59,281 bases of DNA from Bacteroidota bacterium (GTDB lineage: Bacteria > Bacteroidota > Bacteroidia > Bacteroidales > Paludibacteraceae). The notes beneath the pieces were generated by a model. It saw nothing but the letters and a program-made list of their open reading frames with translations, had not been told where the DNA came from and made no database searches. Shown one piece after another: positions 44,009-53,304 of the stretch. A program made the position numbers and the translations under genes. The stretch covers positions 1 through 59,281 of the forward strand of contig JAKIYP010000007.1 in the NCBI GenBank assembly GCA_022708505.1. Direction: 5' to 3'. How positions within the stretch are numbered: position 1 is the stretch's first letter; each line of letters opens with the position of its first letter.

Positions 44009-45550
44009 TTATTTAAGTTCAATTTCTTCAACCTGTGGGTTATAATAACCCTTTGTAATTTCGATAAAACGGGTTTGCATGGCTTCAAAACGTTCTTTAT
44101 TTGACCCTGCCATATTGGTTTGCTGACCAACATCTGTACTCAAATCGAATAATCCTCCTCCTGAAAGGTTTCCCAGTTCATTGCCGGTCAGGTTCGTGGC
44201 AGGACCAGAATAGGGAGGAATAAATGACCAGTTTCTTTCTCTATAAGCCAGCTTTCCATTGGCTTCCAGGATGAGTTCATTTCTTCCTTCATCTGATTTC
44301 CCCAAAAATACCGGGAGTAAATTTTCACTGTCGGATGTTCCTTTCAGCGGATGTTTGATTAGTTCGGCTATTGAAGCCATCAGGTCAATCTGGCAAACCA
44401 ACGCGTCGGAGACTTTGGGCTGTATCTTGCCTTTCCAGTAGACGAAAAATGGCACCCGGGTTCCGGCCTCGAACAAACTATACTTGCCTCCACGAAGCAT
44501 TCCGGCCGGCTTGTGGTCTCCCAACAATTCTACAGCCTGATCTTTATAGCCATCATTCAAAACCGGACCATTATCGCTGGTAAATACCACGAGCGTATTT
44601 TCAAGCAGGCCTTCCTTTTCTAAGTGTGCCATGATTTCTCCCACACTCCAGTCGGCTTCCAGGATGGCATCTCCACGCGGTCCCATGCCACTTTTACCCA
44701 CAAATCGTCCATTCGGGGTGCGTGGCACATGCGGTTGATGTAGTCCATAGTACAGGAAGAATGGTTTGTTTTTGTTTTCACTGATAAACGCCTTTACTTT
44801 TCCGGTGAAATAATCTGCCATATCTTCATCAACCCACAACGCGCTTTTTCCTCCCTTTTGGTAACCAATGCGTGGTATCCCATTGTGAACCGATTGATTA
44901 TGACCATGCGCCCATTGCATCTTCAGCATCTCAGGATGGGATATGGCAGTAGGTTCTCCATCGAAATTCTTTTCATAACTAACAAAAATCGGATCCGACG
45001 GATCTAAGCCAACCACCCTGCCATTTTCGACAAATACAGTCGGGACTCGGTCGTTAGTCGCTGCAATCAGGGTCGAGTAATTAAACCCGATATCATTCGC
45101 GTTGGGACTCACCGTTTCGTTCCAGTTTACATTACCGGCACCCATGCCTAAGTGCCATTTCCCGATGGCGGCAGTAACATAACCCGCTTCCTGCATCATC
45201 TTTGGCAAGGTATATTGTTCTGTGCTGATAATGAGCGGTGCATCTCCCGGTAGAATTTTGGCATCTTTATTTTTCCATGGATACATCCCGGTCATCAGCG
45301 CGTAACGACTCGGCGTGGAAGTGGCTGATGTCGCGTAACCGTTCGTGAAACGAATCCCTTCATTGGCAAGTTTATCGATGTGAGGAGTTTGGATGGTTGT
45401 CGCACCCTGGGCACTCACATCGCCATAACCCAGGTCATCAGCCAGAATCACGATGATGTTGGGATGATCCGGGGCAGATTCGGCACAGGATGTCAGGGCA
45501 ACAGCGGCAGTTAAACCACTTATTGCATGAAGCATAAGTTTCTTATTCAT
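44009..45550 (-). CDS. Ser-type arylsulfatase, lipoprotein
   Basis: 513 residues. Lipoprotein signal (ALTSCAES). Metal-binding DDLGYGDVSAQG; formylglycine site S78-T-P-S-R (Ser-type, matured by a radical-SAM anSME); GKWHLGMG; TSDNGPV; and a C-terminal subdomain with SDGDL-like LSGGGLFDLSTD. Family S1 sulfatase that removes sulfate esters from carbohydrate, probably in the periplasm. It lies between a GH43 enzyme (55 bp upstream) and the broken sulfatase (14 bp downstream), pointing to a sulfated glycan substrate. Confidence 0.93.
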   Translation of the reverse strand: MNKKLMLHAISGLTAAVALTSCAESAPDHPNIIVILADDLGYGDVSAQGATTIQTPHIDKLANEGIRFTNGYATSATSTPSRYALMTGMYPWKNKDAKILPGDAPLIISTEQYTLPKMMQEAGYVTAAIGKWHLGMGAGNVNWNETVSPNANDIGFNYSTLIAATNDRVPTVFVENGRVVGLDPSDPIFVSYEKNFDGEPTAISHPEMLKMQWAHGHNQSVHNGIPRIGYQKGGKSALWVDEDMADYFTGKVKAFISENKNKPFFLYYGLHQPHVPRTPNGRFVGKSGMGPRGDAILEADWSVGEIMAHLEKEGLLENTLVVFTSDNGPVLNDGYKDQAVELLGDHKPAGMLRGGKYSLFEAGTRVPFFVYWKGKIQPKVSDALVCQIDLMASIAELIKHPLKGTSDSENLLPVFLGKSDEGRNELILEANGKLAYRERNWSFIPPYSGPATNLTGNELGNLSGGGLFDLSTDVGQQTNMAGSNKERFEAMQTRFIEITKGYYNPQVEEIELK

Positions 45551-45605
45551 AATATCTTTATTTAGTGCTACTTAAAACAAAATTTAAAACGCGCAACAAC
45601 ATTCA

Positions 45606-48521
45606 TTATTGCTTTTCAGTCTGATAAAACAACATGCCATTAAAATGGGCTTTCAGATTTTCGGTGTACAGTCCTACTTTCGATGCTTTCCAACTTCCTT
45701 TAATTTCACCTAAATATTGGTCGTTAATAAGCAGATGTAAACTGTTGTTCTCTCTTCTGCAACGCAGGAAGTAACCCGCAGTTACATTTTCAGTAAACCA
45801 GGCCGAGAATGCCCTTGCATATTTATCGTGCCGGTTCTCAACGACCATTTTAATCGCTGTGGTTTTTACCGGAGAAAATATGAATTTATTGATATAAGAA
45901 AATCTTAACTTCCCATCCAATGTGGCATTTAACAGCTGCCACTCCCCGTTTTGCAGTGCGTAAAACTTCACAGATTGAGGCAAATCAAAAGTTTGATTCA
46001 GATAAGGATATTCCCCTTCAAACCAGAGTATATCCAACCCTGAAATTACCGACTCATGGCTGAAATCGTACCTGTATTCATTGGTAGGATGTTCAGCATA
46101 GGTGTAGTATTTCAGTACCTTTCTTTCCAGAGGGAATGATTGTTTACTTATTCTTTTTCCGGCCTCCTTACCCTCGATTTCTGCTGTTTTATCTGCATAG
46201 TTCACCATCAGTTTCACGTAATTTTTTTCATCCACATACAGCGGATAAAATCCGGCTTTACCAGAAACCGGCAAGGCATCATGCCTGACATAAGTCGAAA
46301 ACTCATAATTGTCCGAGGCATCTCCTTTGAAGGTTACAGCTGTTCCTTGGGTCGCCGATTGGGTCATACCTCGCTCCGAAACCGACCATTTACCTTTACC
46401 GGAATCCCAGCCGTTGATATGAATATCATATTCGTCCCAGCCCATGGTATATTGAACGGCATCGAAATCAACCTGATTCGAACTGGCAGTCAAACCAACC
46501 TGTCCTTTTCCTGAAAAAGAACTTATTATATCTCCCGACAAGGTCAGGTTAAACTGACCCAGTTCTATCCTGAACCTGTTACCGTTTTTATAAACGGTAA
46601 GCGTATGCCAGGGATTTTCGTAATTGGCTACCAAAGGGTGATTTTCCAAAAAGGCAAACTTTTCAGGTAGCGCCATGACATTTTTGGTTGATTTTCCATT
46701 TTGATTGATTTCAACATCCCAGGTTTTATCTTTTCCAACGGTTATTTTCAACCAGTTTTTGGCATCCTGATAAAAGGCATAAATACCTGCTCTGTCCTGT
46801 TGGTTTTTTATGCTGAATGGAACCTCAAAGCGGAAATTTGTTTGCGCCGGATTGCGAATCAGCAGGTCACCGCCGGATTTCTTTTCAGCGGAAAGCACCC
46901 CATCAGCAATCTTCCATTGACTGTTGTTTAGCGGTTCAAAAGCAGTATGATCAGGCTTATCAAATCCGAAAAACAATTGAGGCATTGCCGGTTTTCTTCT
47001 GAATCCGGTTGTGTTTTTTACTGTACTATTTTCGACCACCACCTCTTTATCATAAAAATGAATCCGGTCAATTCCCTGATGTTGCTTGTTATCAAAATAG
47101 GCTTTGTACATCATCCATCGTTCGAAGCCATTCGGTCCGACCACAAAGTTAGGTTGTGCTGGACCTACAACGATATCTTCAGCATCTTTTCCCCCGGTGT
47201 CGTACAAACCAAAATCGACAAATTGCTGACAGGTTTCGGTATCACAAGGACTGGCAGCCTCCACCGCGATAATATTTTCGCCTTTGTTAAAGAGACCTGC
47301 ATCAAGCGGCATAAAGCCATAGGTTTGATTGCGTTTGTTAATCGTTATTTTATTCCCGTTGATATAAAAATCAGCATTGGCATATATCCAGTGCTTCAAA
47401 GCAGGTTTCTGAGGAATCTCTGTCAGTTGAAATTTCCTGCGTATGAAAATCTTTTCTGTATCCCAGTTGGTTTTTCTTGCCCGTATCTTCGCATTGGTAA
47501 ACAACCGTCCGCCAAACAAATCATATTCCTGCCTTCCAAAACCTCCCTGACCTCTCTCCCAGTTTTCATCCGGAAAATCTTTTCGTTTCCAATCACCAGC
47601 AGGAGCATTCATCTGGTATTTAGCATCCCATCCTCCATGTTCCGCGCTATTCAGGATAAGTTTATAATCCTGCAAGTGTCGCTCTGTGTTCCGTGCCAAA
47701 ACAGGATGGGGGTATTTTTTTGAATTATCAAAATTCATCGGCCGATCACTTTCAGCGACTCCAATCTGATACATGCCTGAACGGGGTCCCATCCGGTTTG
47801 ATGCAAAAAAAAGATAGTATCTGCCCCGGTATTTGGCCAGTTCGGGTCCTTCGAAGTTGTGATGATTCACGCTGGTCGGATGCCCACGCTGGTTGGTCAA
47901 CTGAACACTGCCATCGGTAATATCCCAACGTGAAAACGGAGATACCATCCTGAAAGTCCAGACTTCCGGTCCATCAATGTCAGATGCTGCTCCGGTTAAA
48001 GGATGCGGATCCCCGCCATTCCTTTTTTTCACCCAATAGATTTCACCATCCTCATCCTGAAAAACCTGGACATCAATTCCATAGTCATCAAAGGGAGCAT
48101 TGATTGTGCTTTCTTTATAGGGACCCAATGGAGTTGGAGAATAGGCGTGACCGATTCCGTTCCAGTAGGTGTGAAATACTCCGTTCCTGTAAATCAGGTC
48201 TGCTGCCTGAAACTCCTTGTAGGTATACGACTGTGACCATCGGGGATCCTTCAGCCAGGCTGCCTCATCGGCTGAAACGGCTTTTACCGGCTCCGACCAA
48301 TGAATCAAGTCTTCGGTATAATAAACATTCCCTTTAACTGCTTCGCCTGTTGCATAATACTTTCCCATGAACCGCTCGATTCCTCCGTCGCGCATGGGTA
48401 ACAAAGGGTTTGTCCAGCCTGGTTGCATTGGCTGTGCAGAGACACCAACCGACATCAGGAGAAGACACAGGATGAAGTAGAAACTGTGATGAGACTGTAA
48501 GCTGAGTAAAAAGCGTTTCAT
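45606..48521 (-). CDS. GH43-family enzyme with inserted beta-sandwich domain, no sorting tail
   Basis: 971 residues; signal peptide to about residue 30. GH43 propeller with likely triad D in MRDGGIERF, D in DDYGIDVQVF, E in NFEGPELAKYRG. At about residues 290-445 the propeller is interrupted by a GH2-type sugar-binding sandwich (WDTEKIFIRRKFQL, ADFYINGNKI, GENIIAVEAASPC), after which a blade-like stretch resumes (VVGPAQPNFVVGPNGFERWMMYKAYF). Two or more LamG-like sandwiches follow (about 520-971). No T9SS tail, so it is probably periplasmic or surface retained. Its 1139-residue paralog lies 1.3 kb upstream. Likely a beta-xylosidase or arabinosidase; the sugar is not determined. Confidence 0.87.
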   Translation of the reverse strand: MKRFLLSLQSHHSFYFILCLLLMSVGVSAQPMQPGWTNPLLPMRDGGIERFMGKYYATGEAVKGNVYYTEDLIHWSEPVKAVSADEAAWLKDPRWSQSYTYKEFQAADLIYRNGVFHTYWNGIGHAYSPTPLGPYKESTINAPFDDYGIDVQVFQDEDGEIYWVKKRNGGDPHPLTGAASDIDGPEVWTFRMVSPFSRWDITDGSVQLTNQRGHPTSVNHHNFEGPELAKYRGRYYLFFASNRMGPRSGMYQIGVAESDRPMNFDNSKKYPHPVLARNTERHLQDYKLILNSAEHGGWDAKYQMNAPAGDWKRKDFPDENWERGQGGFGRQEYDLFGGRLFTNAKIRARKTNWDTEKIFIRRKFQLTEIPQKPALKHWIYANADFYINGNKITINKRNQTYGFMPLDAGLFNKGENIIAVEAASPCDTETCQQFVDFGLYDTGGKDAEDIVVGPAQPNFVVGPNGFERWMMYKAYFDNKQHQGIDRIHFYDKEVVVENSTVKNTTGFRRKPAMPQLFFGFDKPDHTAFEPLNNSQWKIADGVLSAEKKSGGDLLIRNPAQTNFRFEVPFSIKNQQDRAGIYAFYQDAKNWLKITVGKDKTWDVEINQNGKSTKNVMALPEKFAFLENHPLVANYENPWHTLTVYKNGNRFRIELGQFNLTLSGDIISSFSGKGQVGLTASSNQVDFDAVQYTMGWDEYDIHINGWDSGKGKWSVSERGMTQSATQGTAVTFKGDASDNYEFSTYVRHDALPVSGKAGFYPLYVDEKNYVKLMVNYADKTAEIEGKEAGKRISKQSFPLERKVLKYYTYAEHPTNEYRYDFSHESVISGLDILWFEGEYPYLNQTFDLPQSVKFYALQNGEWQLLNATLDGKLRFSYINKFIFSPVKTTAIKMVVENRHDKYARAFSAWFTENVTAGYFLRCRRENNSLHLLINDQYLGEIKGSWKASKVGLYTENLKAHFNGMLFYQTEKQ

Positions 48522-48543
48522 GGTATAGACTGATTTTCTGTCA

Positions 48544-48551
48544 CAAAAATA
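48544..48551 (-). promoter_or_regulatory. -7 promoter element for the 971-residue GH43 gene
   Basis: TATTTTTG on the minus strand, 22 bp before the start, in the 99-bp spacer after the preceding GH43 gene. A 6-bp hairpin (AACAGG/CCTGTT) in the same spacer may be a weak terminator. Confidence 0.5.
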
Positions 48552-48620
48552 TAAAATACTTTAAACCCGCTATGGTAAAATTGTTTTGAGAACAGGCATT
48601 TATGTTCAGGAAACCTGTTT

Positions 48621-49751
48621 TTATTTGCAACGGGCAGCATCCGGCATGAATTTCCCTTTCACATATTTCATCGGAACTAATCCCGGACGGCAGGTTTTCT
48701 CGTATTCAGCTGCCTGAGCGCCACGGGGATTGAAAAACATGGTTGCCCACCAGTTTCCGTCCTTGTCCTGCAGTAAGTTGTTGTGCCCCCCACCAGTAAT
48801 TGCATTATAGCGCTTACTATAAGGGCCATAGACATTGTCGGCTGTAGCTATAATACAATCGTAACTGTAACGGGTTTTGGGGTTGGTTTTCCCTTTTATT
48901 TCCACGTAAGTGTCTGTACCGTCTTCCAATCGATGCGACCAGATGGCCTGAACCAAATGGTATTTATTATCATGCTTAAAAATAAATGCTCCTTCTACAT
49001 AAGGTTCCGGATTATATTTCTGCTCATCAAGCTGACGAAGTTCTTCGGCAAAACCGCTCATGTCAGGTTTCATTTTCGCGATGTAGTGATTATGACCTAC
49101 AAAATAGACTGTTCCATCTTCATCTTCGAATAAACTGCCATCGATTTCCGGGAAAAGCGCTCCTGTTTCGTTACCTTCAATATTCACATAAGGGCCTTCG
49201 GGTTTCCCGGTCGTGCTCCTCAAAATAAAAGAACCTCTTCCTCCTGCTGACTGATTGAGACAAGCAACCATAAACCAGTTGTTGGCACTTTTGATATAAT
49301 GCAGTTCCGGGGCCCATACAGCATGGAATCTGTTGTCAAGGGGATCCCCGTTGAGTGACACTTTCTGATATTTCTCTCCTTCCTTATAGACCTTTGGGTT
49401 TTTCTGCCAGGTGCCGTCTCTTTCCATCGACCAGATTAATCCCATGGGTTCCCACTGATCCAGGTCCTTCGAGCGCCACAGATATAATCCGTCATTCCAG
49501 TCCCAACAGTGCAACTGACCTTCAAACTCCCGATCCGGAGTCGCTGTGGTGCCTGTCATGTAATAATACCCATCTGGTCCGGGCGTTACCCAGGTGTCCC
49601 GCATCCAGTAATCGAACTCCGGCTTTACGCAGGACGGAATTCTGGTTTCCGGATTATTGGTATCGGCATGACCGTATTTTGTGGCAAAACCACACGACAT
49701 GGCTGAAAACAACACTAAAGTAAGTATCACCTTTAAACTAATTCGTTTCAT
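48621..49751 (-). CDS. Compact GH43-family glycosidase
   Basis: 376 residues, essentially a single GH43 five-bladed propeller after an N-terminal signal (lipobox-like FSAMSC). Candidate triad: D in YWMRDTWVTPGPDG, D in FPEIDGSLFEDEDG, E in PYVEGAFIFKH. The RDTW form of the first motif is the variant in several GH43 subfamilies. It would cleave arabinofuranose or xylose ends in the periplasm. It sits between the two large GH43 paralogs, 29 bp after the 1139-residue gene, so the two are probably co-transcribed. Confidence 0.9.
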   Translation of the reverse strand: MKRISLKVILTLVLFSAMSCGFATKYGHADTNNPETRIPSCVKPEFDYWMRDTWVTPGPDGYYYMTGTTATPDREFEGQLHCWDWNDGLYLWRSKDLDQWEPMGLIWSMERDGTWQKNPKVYKEGEKYQKVSLNGDPLDNRFHAVWAPELHYIKSANNWFMVACLNQSAGGRGSFILRSTTGKPEGPYVNIEGNETGALFPEIDGSLFEDEDGTVYFVGHNHYIAKMKPDMSGFAEELRQLDEQKYNPEPYVEGAFIFKHDNKYHLVQAIWSHRLEDGTDTYVEIKGKTNPKTRYSYDCIIATADNVYGPYSKRYNAITGGGHNNLLQDKDGNWWATMFFNPRGAQAAEYEKTCRPGLVPMKYVKGKFMPDAARCK

Positions 49752-49780
49752 AAATATAAATTGATTCTCTGTTATTATTT

Positions 49781-52700
49781 TTAATTCCTGATCACGGTAA
49801 ATCTTTCTGTTTGCATTTTATCTCCTGTATCGGCAAGTAACAGGTAAATTCCGGGCTGCAAACCATCTACCCGGATGTGATTCGTTCCATCGGGAAGGTG
49901 CGAAAGCAATTTCTCTCCTCCCAGCGAGTAAACCGACAGCTTTCTGGTGTCCGCTGAAACCACGTAATGCAACACATCACTAACCGGATTGGGATAAAGC
50001 ATTACCTCATGCTCTTTTAGTCCATCTCCCAATCCCGTTTCCAACAAATCCAGCGTCCCCCTGACAACGCCTCCATCTGCCGTGTAAGCCGTAATCTTAA
50101 CTGCTCCCGCCGCATGCCGGGTGATGGTACCCTTATCATCTACTGAAACAACTTCCGGATTCGAACTCTCCCATTTCAATCGCCTATTGGTGGCATTTGC
50201 CGGCAACACATTTGCCGTTAATTGTACCGATTCCCTTACCTGACAGCTTGCCGGTTCTATCGCGATGGTTTTCACCGGAACACCCCCCGACTGGTAATGC
50301 AACATCCCGTTGAAAATTGCCGGCATATCCTCCGTGTATAGTCCAACCTGTGAACGACCCCAGTTACCCTGTATTGCTCCATGATATACATCATCCACGA
50401 ACAGATGCAATCCGTCTTCTTCACGACGACCCCGCAGGAAATAACCAGCCGACACGTCCTCGTCAAAATAAGCCGAGAAGGCTCGCGAAGCTTTGCCCAA
50501 CTGGTTGGTTACATCCATACGGATGGCCGTGGTCTTTACTGCCGGGAAAGTGAAATGGTTCATGTGCGAGAATCGCAGCTCTCCCTCCAGCTGTGCATCC
50601 AGCAATACCCACGTGCTACCCTGAAGGGCATAGAACTTAACCGTCTGTGGCAAATCGAAGGTCTGATTCAGGTAAGGATAGTTGCCTTCCAGCCACAGGA
50701 TGTTTACGCCCGATATTTCTGATTCGTTACGCATATCGTAACGGTAGCTGGTGGTGGGATAAGTTGAAACGGTATAATGGCGCAACACCCGTTTCTTTAG
50801 CGGATAGGATTGTTGGGCTATCGGGCTTCCGTTCTCCTTTCCTTCCACTTCAAGGGTTTTGGTGCCGTAGTTGATGCTCGCTCTTACGTAATTCTGATCA
50901 TCTATATACAAAGGATAGAAACCCGCCTTTCCCCCTGCGGGTAACTGGTTGTTTCTCACGTAAACCGAAAACTCGTAGTTCCATGCCGAATCGCCCTTGA
51001 AGGTGGAGGAGGAACCTGTTACCGTTGACTGTATCAATCCATTGGCGGTGACTGACCAGGAACCTGACTTTTCTTTCCAACCCGTTATCAGCCGGTCGTA
51101 CTCATCCCAGCCGGTAGTATACTGAACAGCGTCGAACGATACGTTCGCTGAAGAAGCCGTAAGACCTGTCAGACCCTCCCCTTCAAAATTCGTTTCTATG
51201 TCTCCTCCCAATGTCAGGTTGAAATAATCAAGCTCCACACGGATACGGCCGCCGTTCTTGTAAATGGTAAGCGTATGCCAGGGCTCCTGGTAATGAGAGA
51301 CCAGCGGGTTGTTCTCCAAAAAGGCAAACTTAGATGGAAGATCTTTCAGGGTGGTAGTGGTGACCCCGTTCTCACGAACCGACAACCGCCATTTACCTTC
51401 CCTGCCGATTTCGACCTTTACCCAGTTATCACCATCCTGATAAAATGCGTATGCTCCCGCCCAACCATCGGCCTGCTGAATCCTGAAAGGCACCTCGAAA
51501 CGGTAATGCGTCTCCGCCTCACGACGCAGCAACAGCTCACCGCCCGTTGCATCCTCCGGATACAAAATACCTCCCGAGATTTTCCACTTGCTCTCATGCA
51601 GAAAATCAAAGGGATAGTAAATCGGGTAATCGCAATAATTTATCTGCGTGGGCAAGGCCGGTTTGGGACGGTAGCCTTTCGTGTTTTTTACCGTGCTGTT
51701 CTCTACAACAACTTCCTTGTTGTAGAAATGAATACGGTCGATACCCTGACTTTCAGAGGCATTGTAATAGGCCTTGTACATCATCCAGCGTTCGAAACCA
51801 TTGGGACCGGCAACAAAATTAGGTTGAGCGGGGCAAATTACGATATCCTCCATTTCTGCATCCCCTGTATCGTATAACCCAAAGTCGAGGAATTGCTGGC
51901 AATACTGGTCAGAACAGGGGCTGGTGGCTTCCACAGCAATGATATTTTCACCCGGTACAAATAAGGACGGATCCAATTGCAATGAACTATAAGTGTTACT
52001 TCTTGTGTTTATCGTAATTTTATTTCCATTGATGTAAAAGTCGGCATCAGCATTCACCCAGTGTTTCAACGCTACTTTTGAAGGAACTGCATTGAGCGTG
52101 AATTTTCTCCTGACATACAGCTTGGTGGTATTCCAGACCGTCTTGCGTGCACGGATTTTGGCATTGGTATATGTTGTCCCATGCAGGTCATACTCTTGTC
52201 GGCCAAAACCTCCCTGAGAGGCTGTCCATAAATTATCATTAAAAGTCAAATCTTTCCAGTCGGAAGCAGGAGTTGATGTCGTATAGCGGCTCTCCCATCC
52301 GCCATGTTCTGCACTGTTTAATATCGTTTTGTAATCGAGCAAATGCTGCTCGGTGTTGCGTGTCAGAATTGGGTGGGGGTATTTCTTCGCATTATTGAAG
52401 TTCATCGGTTGGTCGCTCTCTGCTGCCCCTACCTGATACATCCCGGAACGGGGTCCCATGCGGTTGGATGCAAAAACCTGATAATAGCGCCCCCTGTGTT
52501 TGAATAACTCAGGACCTTCGAAGTTAACATGATTCAGGTTACTGGAGTGTCCCCGCTGATGGGTCATTTGAACTGAACCCACCGTGATATCCTTGCGCGA
52601 AAAAACCGAGTTCATTTTAAAAGCCCAGGTTTCCGGTCCACTAAGATTTGATTTTGCTCCCGTCAGGGGATGCGGGTCAGAGGGATTGCGCTTTTTAACC

Positions 52701-53200
52701 CAATATATCTCACCATCTTCATCCTGAAAAACCTGAGCGTCGATGCCATAATCGTCGAATGGTTCGCTGAGGGAGCCTTCTTTATACGGGCCCAGTGGTT
52801 GATCCGCATACGAATGTCCGATGCCATTGTAGTACACATGAAAAACACCATTTCTGAAAATAATATCTCCTGCACCTACCCTGTTGTATGTATAAGACTG
52901 CGTCCATTTCGGATCATCCAGCCAGGTGGCTTCGTTGGTTGGAACAGCTAACACCGGTCCCGACCAGGTGGTCATGTTTTTTGAAGAAAAAATCTTCCCC
53001 TGTGTTCCCGTTCCTAATGCATAATAATAGCCCATGTGGCGTTCGATGCAACCATCATATATTTGTACAACCGGATTGATAAGCTTGTTAGCAACAGGTT
53101 GAGCATTCACATTTGTAAGCTGATGACCTGTCCAGGGCACAAATAGGAATAAGCAAACCAATAATATTGCACTCAAATCATTTCGTGTGAATAAGTTCAT
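49781..53200 (-). CDS. GH43-family enzyme with inserted sandwich, Big2 domain and T9SS sorting tail
   Basis: 1139 residues. Same architecture as the 971-residue paralog over residues about 35-960: triad D in QIYDGCIERH, D in DDYGIDAQVF, E in NFEGPELFKHRG; the inserted GH2-type sandwich (about 292-448, TTKLYVRRKFTL, ADFYINGNKI); then LamG-like sandwiches. It then adds a bacterial Ig-like Big2 domain (about 975-1052, RLKWESSNPEVVSVDDKG) and a type A T9SS sorting domain (about 1060-1139, VMLYPNPVSDVLHY ... GLQPGIYLLLAD). It is therefore probably secreted to the cell surface or medium. Own promoter 25 bp upstream. Confidence 0.9.
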   Translation of the reverse strand: MNLFTRNDLSAILLVCLFLFVPWTGHQLTNVNAQPVANKLINPVVQIYDGCIERHMGYYYALGTGTQGKIFSSKNMTTWSGPVLAVPTNEATWLDDPKWTQSYTYNRVGAGDIIFRNGVFHVYYNGIGHSYADQPLGPYKEGSLSEPFDDYGIDAQVFQDEDGEIYWVKKRNPSDPHPLTGAKSNLSGPETWAFKMNSVFSRKDITVGSVQMTHQRGHSSNLNHVNFEGPELFKHRGRYYQVFASNRMGPRSGMYQVGAAESDQPMNFNNAKKYPHPILTRNTEQHLLDYKTILNSAEHGGWESRYTTSTPASDWKDLTFNDNLWTASQGGFGRQEYDLHGTTYTNAKIRARKTVWNTTKLYVRRKFTLNAVPSKVALKHWVNADADFYINGNKITINTRSNTYSSLQLDPSLFVPGENIIAVEATSPCSDQYCQQFLDFGLYDTGDAEMEDIVICPAQPNFVAGPNGFERWMMYKAYYNASESQGIDRIHFYNKEVVVENSTVKNTKGYRPKPALPTQINYCDYPIYYPFDFLHESKWKISGGILYPEDATGGELLLRREAETHYRFEVPFRIQQADGWAGAYAFYQDGDNWVKVEIGREGKWRLSVRENGVTTTTLKDLPSKFAFLENNPLVSHYQEPWHTLTIYKNGGRIRVELDYFNLTLGGDIETNFEGEGLTGLTASSANVSFDAVQYTTGWDEYDRLITGWKEKSGSWSVTANGLIQSTVTGSSSTFKGDSAWNYEFSVYVRNNQLPAGGKAGFYPLYIDDQNYVRASINYGTKTLEVEGKENGSPIAQQSYPLKKRVLRHYTVSTYPTTSYRYDMRNESEISGVNILWLEGNYPYLNQTFDLPQTVKFYALQGSTWVLLDAQLEGELRFSHMNHFTFPAVKTTAIRMDVTNQLGKASRAFSAYFDEDVSAGYFLRGRREEDGLHLFVDDVYHGAIQGNWGRSQVGLYTEDMPAIFNGMLHYQSGGVPVKTIAIEPASCQVRESVQLTANVLPANATNRRLKWESSNPEVVSVDDKGTITRHAAGAVKITAYTADGGVVRGTLDLLETGLGDGLKEHEVMLYPNPVSDVLHYVVSADTRKLSVYSLGGEKLLSHLPDGTNHIRVDGLQPGIYLLLADTGDKMQTERFTVIRN
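49964..50056 (-). repeat. 93-bp direct repeat, copy A (Big2/T9SS junction)
   Basis: Identical base for base to 59187-59279. It encodes the linker from the end of Big2 through YPNPVSDVLHY of the sorting domain. Sequence on both sides remains similar but with many changes. Confidence 0.9.
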
Positions 53201-53225
53201 AACTTTCGATTAAATTTTTACACAA

Positions 53226-53233
53226 CAAAAGTA
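53226..53233 (-). promoter_or_regulatory. -7 promoter element for the 1139-residue GH43 gene
   Basis: TACTTTTG on the minus strand, 25 bp before the start. It lies in the 104-bp spacer after the 909-residue gene. Confidence 0.5.
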
Positions 53234-53304
53234 ACATTGAATGCAGAGACTTATCAGTACGCCTGTTCCGAAAAGCTGTCATTGTGTTCTGTTTTTCAGA
53301 ACGA

